Origin: WHSW01 sp963846565
GTDB taxonomy: Bacteria > Actinomycetota > Thermoleophilia > Solirubrobacterales > 70-9
Direction of reading: 5' to 3'
Length of the DNA: 64,000 bases
NCBI GenBank assembly: GCA_963846565.1
Contig: CAWJWL010000005.1
Span: 310,001-374,000 of the forward strand
The translations under genes and the position numbers were made by a program. Every line of letters begins with the position of its first letter. Position 1 is the stretch's first letter. Positions 51,647-60,738 of the stretch are shown in pieces. The notes beneath the pieces were generated by a model that saw nothing but the letters and a program-made list of their open reading frames with translations, had not been told where the DNA came from and searched no databases.

Positions 51647-52348
51647 CTACTGGCCGCCGAGGAGCTGGTCCGTGACGCCGCCCGGGCCGAGGAGGCCGTT
51701 GGTGACGCCGTTGACCGCGCCGGAGAGCTGATCGCCGAGGTGCGGATTGCCGAGCGCGCCGCCAACGTTGTTGAGCGTCCCGTTGACCGCCTGGTCGAGT
51801 TGCCCCGTGAGTCCGTTGGTCGCCTCGTTCAAATTCAGGTCGAGTCCGAGGTTCGAGGTGGTGTTGTCGAGGCCGTTGACGAGCCCGCCGACGGCTCCCG
51901 GCTGATCCTCGGCGGGCGCCGGAGGGACGACGACCGTGTCGCCCGTTCCCGGGTCGACGGTCGTTCCCGGCGAGACCGGGTCGCCCTGCGTGACCTCCGC
52001 GGGCGGAGCTCCCGGGATCGCGGTCGCGCCGACGGCGGCCGGCGCGGGCGCCGGAGCGGCGGGGGTCGGGGCTGCCGGGGCGGCCGCGACGGCCGCGGGA
52101 GCCCCGGCCGCGGCGGCGGCAGCAGCCTGCGGTGCGCCACTGCTCCGGACCTGAACGGTCGTCTCGGCCGCGCCCTCCTCGCCGCCCCCCGGGATCCCGT
52201 TGAAGGCAACGAAGGCGGCGAGTGAGGCGAAGACCACGATCGCGCCGGCGATCAGTGCTGTGGTCGCGGCGCCGCCGGCGAGAAAGGCGCGGACGTTGAT
52301 CCGCCGGGCCTCAGTCGGTGCGTTCGTCGTCTCGGCGATTGAGGTCAC
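51647..52348 (-). CDS. Ala/Pro-rich membrane-anchored protein
   Basis: 233 residues from GTG 52348 (AGGAG 8 bases upstream). One membrane helix (TALIAGAIVVFASLAAFVAF) near the N-terminus, then a long Ala/Pro-rich flexible region (PTPAAPAPAPAAVGATA) and a C-terminal stretch of Asn/Gly/Leu-rich repeats (GLDNTTSNLGLDLNLNEATN). It resembles cell-envelope spacer proteins of this lineage. No domain recognised and no enzymatic role expected. Confidence 0.75.
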   Translation of the reverse strand: MTSIAETTNAPTEARRINVRAFLAGGAATTALIAGAIVVFASLAAFVAFNGIPGGGEEGAAETTVQVRSSGAPQAAAAAAAGAPAAVAAAPAAPTPAAPAPAPAAVGATAIPGAPPAEVTQGDPVSPGTTVDPGTGDTVVVPPAPAEDQPGAVGGLVNGLDNTTSNLGLDLNLNEATNGLTGQLDQAVNGTLNNVGGALGNPHLGDQLSGAVNGVTNGLLGPGGVTDQLLGGQ

Positions 52349-52455
52349 GATTGAAGCTCCTGCTGAAGATGCCAGACGCGCCCGCGTGCGAGCGCATCAC
52401 CCATGAATCGGCAGGCCCCGGGCGGACCTTTAGCGATTTCTTTGCGTTTCGTGGG

Positions 52456-53616
52456 CTAGAGATAGCCGAGCGGGTCGACCGCGGCGCCGTTGACCCGGAT
52501 CTCGAAGTGGAGATGGTCGCCGAAGCAGCTCCCCGTGCAGCCGACGTAGCCGATCACCTCGCCCTGGCTGACGCTCGCGCCCTGCGAAGTCGCGTAGCTC
52601 GACTGATGCGCGTAACAGCTGGAGAGCCCGCCGCCGTGGTCCACGCATGTGTAGTTCCCGTACCCGCTCGTGTAGGCGGCGAGGATCACGTTGCCGCCCG
52701 CCATCGCACGGATCGGCGTCCCCGAGGGGACGGCGATGTCGAGGCCCTCGTGCATGCGCCCCCAACGGGGTCCGAACGGGGAGGTGACCGGGCCGTTCAC
52801 GGGCCAGATGTAGCCGTTCGCGCCGCCCTGGATCGGGCCGGCGGGAAGCGTCGTCGTGCTGGTCTCGGTCGCAGCCTGGATCTGCGCCTGGATATCGCCC
52901 TGGATATCCGAGATGTCTCCCTCGAGCTTGTGGATGTGCGACTCGACCGAACCAAGCGCGGCGGCCTTCTCGTCCCGGGCGGCGTCGAGTTCCGCCTCGC
53001 GGGCCTCGAGCTGCATGCGGGTGCGCTCGAGCTCGGCCTCCTTGGCAGCGATCTCGTCGCGGGCCACCTCGATCCGGGCGACGGTCTCGCGCGAGTCGTC
53101 ACGGAGGAAGCGCACGCGGCCGACGATGCTCGCGTCGCGCTCCTCGATCCGGCGCAGGTACTCATAGCGGTGGATGAGGTCGTCGAAGCCATCGGAGTCG
53201 AGAATCACCGTGAGCACGTCGGGCTCGCTCGAGCGGTAGATCGAGACGAGGCGCTCCCTGAGCACGTTGAGGGAGCGGCCCAGATGGCTCCTGAGCTGGT
53301 CGAGCCGACGCTTCTCCTCACGCAGCCTCGCCTTCACCTCGGCCAGCTGCTCCTCGACGATCTGCTCGCGGTTCCTGAGCACCGCGACCTCGCCGGCGAG
53401 CTGGTCGATCTGATCGGAGTACTCGTCGATCTCGGTCGTGAGGACGCCCTTGTGCTCCTTCTCCTCGCTCAGCTCCGCCTGCTTGTCGGAGAGCTTCGAC
53501 TCGAGCGACTGCCCGAACGCGCCGCCGACCCAGAGCACCAGAACAAGGCATGTGGCGGCCGGCGCCACGAGTGCGCGCCTGCGATTGCTCGATCTCGGCA
53601 TGTCCACGTTCATCAC
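52456..53616 (-). CDS. M23 peptidase with coiled coils (EnvC-like)
   Basis: 386 residues. A membrane or signal helix (ALVAPAATCLVLVLWVGGAF) is followed by about 220 residues of coiled coil (KLSDKQAELSEEKEHKGVL, AKEAELERTRMQLEAREAEL). A C-terminal M23 LytM-type domain has GPRWGRMHEGLDIAVPSG, SSCYAHQSSY and GDHLHFEIR, covering the zinc and catalytic His/Asp residues. The FtsEX complex commonly activates such hydrolases, and ftsEX is in this window though not adjacent. Confidence 0.88.
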   Translation of the reverse strand: MMNVDMPRSSNRRRALVAPAATCLVLVLWVGGAFGQSLESKLSDKQAELSEEKEHKGVLTTEIDEYSDQIDQLAGEVAVLRNREQIVEEQLAEVKARLREEKRRLDQLRSHLGRSLNVLRERLVSIYRSSEPDVLTVILDSDGFDDLIHRYEYLRRIEERDASIVGRVRFLRDDSRETVARIEVARDEIAAKEAELERTRMQLEAREAELDAARDEKAAALGSVESHIHKLEGDISDIQGDIQAQIQAATETSTTTLPAGPIQGGANGYIWPVNGPVTSPFGPRWGRMHEGLDIAVPSGTPIRAMAGGNVILAAYTSGYGNYTCVDHGGGLSSCYAHQSSYATSQGASVSQGEVIGYVGCTGSCFGDHLHFEIRVNGAAVDPLGYL

Positions 53617-53732
53617 CTGAAGCTGCCGCCTGTGGGTCCCCTGCGACCAGCGACGGTAGCAATCAGGATGCCTATCCCAGCCTCGATCAGCGCCCCGCGC
53701 GGGCGCTGTGCAACCGGGTTTTCAGGCGGCGC

Positions 53733-55043
53733 TCAGGCTGCGACGGGCACGCTGGGCGCCTCGGTGGCGGCGCCGACGATCTCCGCCGCCGCGTTGAGCC
53801 GCTCGCGGTACTCGGCCGCCTGCATGCGCGAGACGACGAGGCGCTGCACCTCCGCGGTGCCCTCGAAGAGCTCGTAGATCTTCGCGTCGCGAAACCACTT
53901 CTCGAGCGGGCACTCCCGGCTCGAGGCGACCGGGCCGACGAGGTCCATGCAGGTACGGGTCACCCAGACCGCGACCTGGCCGGACTTGAGCTTCGACATC
54001 GAACCCTGACCGCCCGTGAGTGGGATTCCGTTGCGGCCCATCCAGGCCGCGCGCTGGACGAGCAGCCGGGCCGCCTCGAGCTCGGCGGCCATCTGGCCGA
54101 GGATCTGCTGATTGCCCTGCCGCTCGAGCGGCGGCCGGCCGGCGGTGGAGCTCTCGTCGAGCGCGGACTCGAACGGGTCCGCGTAGTGGACGCTGTCGTC
54201 CAGGTAGGCCAGCGTCCACTCATAGGAGGCCTGCGCGATCCCGAGCGCCGAGGCGCCGACGAGCGGGCGCGTGAGCTCGAAGGTCGCGAGCGCGTTCGAC
54301 GCGCGTCCGGTGGACTCCCCGGAACGGGCGCGCTCGAGCTTGCGCTCGAGCTTCTCGACGCCGCCGAGGAGGTTCTCGAGCGGGATCCGGCAGTCCTCGA
54401 GCACGACCTCGGCGGTGTGCGAGGCGCGGATTCCGAGCTTCGTCTCCTTCTTGCCCTGGGCGAGGCCCGGGGTGTCCTTGGGAACGACGAAGGAAGCCTG
54501 CCCGCGATGGCCGAGCCCCGGATCGACGGTCGCCACGACGACGGTGACGTCTGCGATGCCGCCGTTGGTGATGAACACCTTGGTCCCGTTGAGCACCCAC
54601 TCGTCGCCGTCGGGGCGCGCGGTCGAGCGGAGGCTGCGGACGTCGGAGCCCGCCTGGGCCTCGGTGACCGCGTAGGCGCCGAGCTTGATCTCATCGCCGA
54701 GGCCGAAGCACTCGGGGACCCAGCGGGCGATCTGCTCCGGCGTGCCCGAGGAGGCGATACCGGCGGCGGCGAGCCCCGAGCCCTGGATCGCGAGCGCGAT
54801 TCCGGCGCACCCCCAGTGCATCTCCTCCGCGCCGATCACGCCTAGCTGGCCGTCGGCGTCGCTGCCGATCCGCTGAATGCTCTCGATTCCGCTCAGGCCC
54901 TGGTCGCGGGCGGCCTTCATCGCCTCCCACGGAGTCGACTCCTCGGCGTCGTGCTTCGCGGCGACCGGGCGGACGACCTCGGCCGCGAACTTCCGGCACT
55001 TCGCCTTGTAGGCGAGCTGCTCCTCGGTGAGCGCGAAATCCAC
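53733..55043 (-). CDS. Acyl-CoA dehydrogenase
   Basis: 436 residues. MDFALTEEQLAYKAKCRKFA opening, FAD-binding YAVTEAQAGSDVRSLRSTA, FITNGGIADVTVVVATVD, and C-terminal KIYELFEGTAEVQRLVVS, where the Glu of FEGT is the catalytic base of medium/short-chain enzymes. It oxidises acyl-CoA and passes electrons to ETF. GTG 55043 with GAGGAGG. A TetR-type palindrome 35-50 bases upstream suggests regulation by fatty acid availability. Confidence 0.93.
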   Translation of the reverse strand: MDFALTEEQLAYKAKCRKFAAEVVRPVAAKHDAEESTPWEAMKAARDQGLSGIESIQRIGSDADGQLGVIGAEEMHWGCAGIALAIQGSGLAAAGIASSGTPEQIARWVPECFGLGDEIKLGAYAVTEAQAGSDVRSLRSTARPDGDEWVLNGTKVFITNGGIADVTVVVATVDPGLGHRGQASFVVPKDTPGLAQGKKETKLGIRASHTAEVVLEDCRIPLENLLGGVEKLERKLERARSGESTGRASNALATFELTRPLVGASALGIAQASYEWTLAYLDDSVHYADPFESALDESSTAGRPPLERQGNQQILGQMAAELEAARLLVQRAAWMGRNGIPLTGGQGSMSKLKSGQVAVWVTRTCMDLVGPVASSRECPLEKWFRDAKIYELFEGTAEVQRLVVSRMQAAEYRERLNAAAEIVGAATEAPSVPVAA

Positions 55044-55077
55044 GTCGAACCTCCTCGGGGTGAAAAGCTCAAATCGA

Positions 55078-55093
55078 TTGACTGGTCAGTCAA
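55078..55093. promoter_or_regulatory. TetR-type operator between acyl-CoA dehydrogenase and CWB2-like gene
   Basis: TTGACTG (55078-55084) and CAGTCAA (55087-55093) are perfect arms with a GT centre. Each arm also reads TTGACT, a -35-like hexamer on either strand, so binding would block transcription in both directions. Confidence 0.65.
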
Positions 55094-55177
55094 CCGACGT
55101 GCAGAGTACACGCGAAGTAGGACTTCACGCTGCAAGTGGATGGACCGTGCCGGCGCGTGTCGTAGCTTTCTCGGCTC

Positions 55178-56509
55178 GTGCTCTCCGGCCTCCGCTACTT
55201 CCTCGCCGACCTGCGCCACTGGCTTTGGGCGCACAAGGTGATCATTCTGCTCGTCGTCGTCCTCATCGCCGGCGGTGGGGTCGCGGCCTACCTCTTCGCT
55301 ACCGCCGAGGACGAGGAGCCGAGCCAGATCGTCGATGCGCCCGCGCCTCAGGTGATCGTGCGCGAGGTAGAGGCGCCGGAGGAGACCGAGGACCTCGGGT
55401 TCCCGGCATTCGCGACCAAGAACACCACCCGCGTCGCGGGCGTCGATCCGATCGCCGACGCCGCGGGCGTCGCGCTCGCGGTCAATCCTTCGACCGGCGG
55501 GGTCGCCGGTCCGGGCGCGGTGACCCTCGTCGACGCCGAGGACTGGACCGGCGGAATCGCCGCCGCGTCGCTCGTCGCCGAACCGGTCGGCGCACCGATC
55601 CTGTTGAGCGACGGCGATCAGCTGCCCGAGCTGACCGCCAGCGCGATTCGTGCCCTCGCCCCCGCCGGCGCGCCGGAGACCGACGGGCGGCAGGTGTTCG
55701 CGATCGGGGACGCCGCGCGCCCGGCGGGCTTCGACTCGGTCGAGCTGGAGGGTGCGAACGCGGCCGAGCTCGCCGCGAGGATCGCTCGGCTTCGCGAACG
55801 GCTCGCCGGAAAGCCGGAGCAGATCGTGATCGTCAGCTCAGACGATCCCGAGCTGGCGATGCCGGCCGCCGGCTGGGCGGCACGCTCCGGCGATCCGGTG
55901 CTCTTCGTCAACGGGTCCTCGGTCCCGGCGGCAACCGCCGAGGCGCTGGCCGGCCACGAGGACACGCCGGTCTACGTGCTCGGCCCCGAGAGCTCGATCC
56001 CGAGCGCGATCGTGAAGGAGATCGAGGAGATCGGGCCCAAGGTCGAACGCGTCGGCGCCGAGGATCCGGTCGAGAACGCGATCGAGTTCGCCCGCTACTC
56101 GAACGAGGGCTTCGGCTGGAACATCAACGATCCCGGGCACGGGTTCGTCATCGCCAGTGTCGACCGGCCGCTCGACGCCGCGGTCGCCTCGCCGCTCTCG
56201 GCCAGCGGCACCTGGGGTCCGCTGCTCGTCACCGATGACGCGGCGACGATGCCCGACCCGCTGCGCGGATACCTGCTCGACCTGAAGCCCGGGTACGAAG
56301 ACGACCCGACGCGTGCCCTCTACAACCACGTCTGGCTGATCGGCGACCCCGAGGCGATCTCGGTCGACTTCCAGGCCCAGGTCGACGAGTTGGCGGAGGT
56401 GACGCAGGTAAGGTCCGGCAGCGGCGACACTGCGCTCGGTCCCGCGCCCGGGACCCCGGAGTCGCAGCCCGATCCGGACCGCGACAACGACGACGAGAAG
56501 AAGCCCTAG
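55178..56509 (+). CDS. Membrane-anchored cell-wall-binding repeat (CWB2-like) protein
   Basis: 443 residues. One N-terminal membrane helix (VIILLVVVLIAGGGVAAYL). Then repeats of the CWB2 type: AVTLVDAEDWTGGIAAASLV, GAPILLSDGDQLPELT, IVIVSSDDPELAMPAAGWAA and TPVYVLGPESSIPSAIV, with the loosely conserved D-A-x-x-A-x-P pattern. CWB2 modules bind anionic cell-wall polymers. Acidic C-terminal tail. Start GTG, with a TAGCTT box 9 bases before. Leads an operon with the next two genes. Confidence 0.7.
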   Translation: MLSGLRYFLADLRHWLWAHKVIILLVVVLIAGGGVAAYLFATAEDEEPSQIVDAPAPQVIVREVEAPEETEDLGFPAFATKNTTRVAGVDPIADAAGVALAVNPSTGGVAGPGAVTLVDAEDWTGGIAAASLVAEPVGAPILLSDGDQLPELTASAIRALAPAGAPETDGRQVFAIGDAARPAGFDSVELEGANAAELAARIARLRERLAGKPEQIVIVSSDDPELAMPAAGWAARSGDPVLFVNGSSVPAATAEALAGHEDTPVYVLGPESSIPSAIVKEIEEIGPKVERVGAEDPVENAIEFARYSNEGFGWNINDPGHGFVIASVDRPLDAAVASPLSASGTWGPLLVTDDAATMPDPLRGYLLDLKPGYEDDPTRALYNHVWLIGDPEAISVDFQAQVDELAEVTQVRSGSGDTALGPAPGTPESQPDPDRDNDDEKKP

Positions 56510-56512
56510 GCG

Positions 56513-56764
56513 ATGAGCGAGAGCGAACGACCGGATCGACTCAGTGGACGGGAGATCACCGTCGACGACATTCGCGCGCTCGCCGGGCCGTCCACGCCCC
56601 ACTTCGCCCTGCAGATCCGCAACCGGATCGAGCGCCTGATCGCCGGGCTGCCGGCGGACAACCCCGTGCGGGTCGAGGGCGAGCGCCAGATCGGCCGTCT
56701 CACGCAGCTCGCCCAGCACTCCGGCGACCCCCGCGGGCTCGGCTCGATCTCCGAGCACGGGTGA
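56513..56764 (+). CDS. Small hypothetical protein
   Basis: 83 residues, soluble and charged (REITVDDIRALAGPSTPHFAL, IRNRIERLIAGLPADNP). Three bases after the CWB2-like stop and overlapping the methyltransferase start as GTGA, so part of the same operon. No similarity recognised. Confidence 0.7.
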   Translation: MSESERPDRLSGREITVDDIRALAGPSTPHFALQIRNRIERLIAGLPADNPVRVEGERQIGRLTQLAQHSGDPRGLGSISEHG

Positions 56765-57516
56765 CCGCGCTCGAGCGTCTGCGGGCGACGCTGCGTGAGC
56801 CGGACGCCGAGCCGCGCGCAAACCAAGCCGGCTACGTCGACTTGCTCGACGGCGGGATCGACTCGACCGGGCTCGCGCAGAGCCTGATGGTCACGCGCCT
56901 CGTGCCCGCGATCTACGAACGCTACTGGCGCCCGGCGCTGACCCAGGCGGCGAAGGGCTTCACCGGTCCGGGGATGGCGGAGGAGGTGCGCATCGCGCGC
57001 CTGCTCCTCGGACTCGGTTCGGGCGAGCGGGTACTCGACGTTGCCTGCGGGCCTGGCAACTTCTCACGCGAGTTCGCCCGGACCGTCGGACCCGCCGGTC
57101 TCGTCATCGGCCTCGACGCCTCGCAGACGATGCTCGAGCGCGGCGCCGAGGAGAACCGGCGGGCCCGGCTCGACAACCTCGTTCTCGTCCGCGGAGATGC
57201 GGCCGCACTCCCGTTCGCCGACGCGAGCTTCGACGCGGCCTGCTGCTTCGCAGCCCTACACCTGTTCGCCGAGCCGTTCGCGGCGCTCGACGAGATGACC
57301 CGGGTGCTCGAGCCCGGCGGGCGGATCGCGCTCATGACCTCGGTCCGCAGGCAGCTCACGGTCAAACCGCTCAAGCCCCTGCTCGAGCGTTCCTCCGGGA
57401 TGAAGCTGTTCGAGGCAGACGAGATCACCGGCGCGCTCGCCGAGCGCGGCTTCACCGGCATCCACCAGCGGCTGGCCGGCGTCGTCCAGTTCGTCGGCGC
57501 CCGGCGGCCCGCCTAG
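56761..57516 (+). CDS. Class I SAM-dependent methyltransferase
   Basis: 251 residues from GTG 56761. Motif I VLDVACGPGNFSREFARTVG, acidic motif II LVIGLDASQTMLERGAEEN, and LVRGDAAALPFADASFDAAC before motif IV. A Methyltransf_11/UbiE-type fold whose substrate is unknown. GTGA overlap with the preceding small gene and CTAG overlap with the convergent lipoprotein gene. Confidence 0.85.
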   Translation: MTALERLRATLREPDAEPRANQAGYVDLLDGGIDSTGLAQSLMVTRLVPAIYERYWRPALTQAAKGFTGPGMAEEVRIARLLLGLGSGERVLDVACGPGNFSREFARTVGPAGLVIGLDASQTMLERGAEENRRARLDNLVLVRGDAAALPFADASFDAACCFAALHLFAEPFAALDEMTRVLEPGGRIALMTSVRRQLTVKPLKPLLERSSGMKLFEADEITGALAERGFTGIHQRLAGVVQFVGARRPA

Positions 57517-58010
57517 CCGGCGTCACCGCCGCAGTTGGTGAAGCCGAAGTCCGAGGCGCGCTTGTTGACGTCCTCGAACGCGGTGCTCGAGGTGAGCAAC
57601 GCGGGATCGTCGGAGAGCTCGTCGAGGGCCGTCTGGAGCTCGGCGAGGAGCGCCTCGACTTCCTCTTCCTCGCCATCGGGCGGGGTCAGGGCGGAGATCC
57701 CGTCGTGCTGGGCCTGGATCGACGGAATCACGACGGCCTCGGCGAACTCGGAGACTTCCTGCTCGTTCTGCGGACCGGCGTCGCCGAACTGCTCGGCCGC
57801 CGCCGCCTCGATCTCCTCGTCACCCGTGGCGCAGATCTCGTCGCCCTGAGCGACGAACTCCTCATGGGTGAGCGGCTCGCCGCTGACCCCGGTCGCCCCG
57901 GTCGCCGAGCTCGTCGTCGACGAGGTGTCGCCCTCGTCGTCGCCTCCGCCACAACCGGCGATCAGCAGGGTCGCGCCAACGGCCAGTGCTGCCAGCGTTC
58001 TCGTTCTCAC
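57513..58010 (-). CDS. Lipoprotein, paralogue 1
   Basis: 165 residues from GTG 58010 with GGGAGGT upstream. The lipobox LLIAGC follows a hydrophobic signal. The mature part is helical and acidic (EEIEAAAAEQFGDAGP, VVIPSIQAQHDGISALTPP). A Cys early in the mature part (DEICATG) and one near the C-terminus (TNCGGDAG) recur in the paralogue at 58211-58693. CTAG overlap with the methyltransferase. Function unknown. Confidence 0.8.
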   Translation of the reverse strand: MRTRTLAALAVGATLLIAGCGGGDDEGDTSSTTSSATGATGVSGEPLTHEEFVAQGDEICATGDEEIEAAAAEQFGDAGPQNEQEVSEFAEAVVIPSIQAQHDGISALTPPDGEEEEVEALLAELQTALDELSDDPALLTSSTAFEDVNKRASDFGFTNCGGDAG

Positions 58011-58027
58011 AGTGGTACCTCCCGTTG

Positions 58028-58162
58028 TCAGTCTCCGCACTCGGGCAAGCCGCAGTCGGCCGCCGGCAGCGAAACCCACCTTCGATCGCCCACGACCCCG
58101 GCGCCCGGCAGGGCGGCCGAGAGGGTCAGGAGCAGAACGCCGGACGCGAGCCCGCTCTTCAC
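58028..58162 (-). CDS. Candidate small secreted peptide
   Basis: 44 residues from GTG 58162: an N-terminal Lys, a hydrophobic stretch (LASGVLLLTLSAALPG), then a short polar tail with two cysteines (DCGLPECGD). It lies between the two lipoprotein genes on the same strand, 17 bases upstream of the paralogue-1 start. A CAAGAT box 6 bases before GTG may be a leaderless -10. It could be a short secreted peptide or just a random frame. Confidence 0.35.
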   Translation of the reverse strand: MKSGLASGVLLLTLSAALPGAGVVGDRRWVSLPAADCGLPECGD

Positions 58163-58644
58163 CCGTCGATCTTGACAAATCGCCCGGGAAGGGTCGTGAG
58201 CCGACCGCCCCTAGAAGCCGCACTCGCGCGTGCCGTAGGACTCGGCGAGGCGCTTGGCCCGGCGCAGACCCGGCGGCGGTCCGTCGGCGAGCGCGCGCGG
58301 GTCGCTCCCGATCTCCTCGATCCCGCGCTCGGTCGCCGCGAGGATCGCGGCCACCTGCTTCTCGTCGCCCGGCGGCGCGCCGATCGCACTGATCGCGCGC
58401 ACCTCGGTCTCGAGCGCCGGGATCACCACGGCGAGCGCGACCCGCTCGACCTCGCGCGGGTCCGGTCCGCCCGGCTGCGTCGCGAGCTCGTCCGCGGCCG
58501 CCTCGATCCGCGCCTCGGTCGAGTGACAGATCCGATCGGCCTCGCGCAGGAACTCGACCTTGCCGAGCGGGTCGGCGACGACCGGCGAGTACCGGTCTTC
58601 GTCCTCGCCGCCACAGCCGGCGGCGAGGACGAGAGCCGAGAGCG

Positions 58645-59824
<1,180 letters not shown>

Positions 59825-59863
59825 CAGTTCCTCCGATCAGTAAGTTTTGTGATGGAACTCATC

Positions 59864-60724
59864 CTACCCCCTGGTCGCTTCCGACTCAGCCACTCCCGGC
59901 GGAGTCCATCCGGGACCTCTGAAGATCACCCCGAGCTTGTCACGCCAGCGCTTCGCGCGCTTGATGTCGTGCCACATCGCGATGTACTCGTGGAAGGCCA
60001 CTCGCACCGGCCGGAACGTCCGCAGCTGAGTGGTCAACCCATAGCGGACCCGCTCTCCCTCCGGCTCGTACGTGCCGAAGAGGCGGTCCCAGACGATCAG
60101 GATGCCACCGTAGTTGCGGTCCAGGTACTGCTCGTTGGTGCCGTGGTGAACCCGGTGGTGCGACGGCGTGTTGAAGACGCTCTCAAACCAGCGAGGGAGC
60201 CTGCGGATCTTCTCCGTGTGGATCCAGAACTGGTAGATCAGCGACCAGGCCTGGGCGAGAAGCACCATCCACGGCTCGAAGCCGACGAGCGGCAGCCAGA
60301 GCCAGAACGGGAAGTAGGTCATCGGCACCCATGTCTGGCGCAGCGCGGTCGAGAGGTTGTAGTGCTCGCTCGAGTGGTGGACGACATGGCTGGCCCAGAA
60401 CGCGCGGCTCTCGTGCGAGACGCGGTGAAACCAGTAGTAGGAGAAGTCGTCGGCGAAGAAGAGCAGGACCCAGACCCACCAGTCGCCCGGGTCGAGCCGT
60501 AGCGGGGTGAGCTCGTAAATGGCGACGTATGCCGCCAGGACCACGAACTTCCAGCCGAAGTTGATGGCGACGTTGCCGAGCCCCATCGTGAGACTCGTGC
60601 GGGTGTCGCGGGGGTCGTAGCCGATCAGCCCCTCGTTCTCGGTCCGGACCTGGCGGAACGAGAGGTACTCCAGCACGAGCAGCAGGACGAAGAACGGGAT
60701 CGCGTAGTAGAGGACCTCGGCCAC
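59864..60724 (-). CDS. Sterol desaturase/fatty acid hydroxylase family protein
   Basis: 286 residues from GTG 60724. Four His clusters: HRVSHE, HVVHHSSEHYN, a His near WIHTEKIRR, and HHRVHHG, with hydrophobic segments between them. Typical of membrane di-iron oxygenases (ERG3/sterol desaturase type). The substrate may be a sterol-like or hopanoid lipid or a fatty acid. A GATAAT box 8 bases before the GTG suggests a leaderless start. Second family member in the window (the other is at 5035-5721). Confidence 0.85.
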   Translation of the reverse strand: MAEVLYYAIPFFVLLLVLEYLSFRQVRTENEGLIGYDPRDTRTSLTMGLGNVAINFGWKFVVLAAYVAIYELTPLRLDPGDWWVWVLLFFADDFSYYWFHRVSHESRAFWASHVVHHSSEHYNLSTALRQTWVPMTYFPFWLWLPLVGFEPWMVLLAQAWSLIYQFWIHTEKIRRLPRWFESVFNTPSHHRVHHGTNEQYLDRNYGGILIVWDRLFGTYEPEGERVRYGLTTQLRTFRPVRVAFHEYIAMWHDIKRAKRWRDKLGVIFRGPGWTPPGVAESEATRG

Positions 60725-60732
60725 GGTCGCTG

Positions 60733-60738
60733 ATTATC
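60733..60738 (-). promoter_or_regulatory. -10 box for leaderless sterol-desaturase-like gene
   Basis: Minus strand GATAAT, close to the TATAAT consensus, ends 8 bases before the GTG at 60724. It overlaps the end of the next upstream gene, which stops at 60734. Confidence 0.45.
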
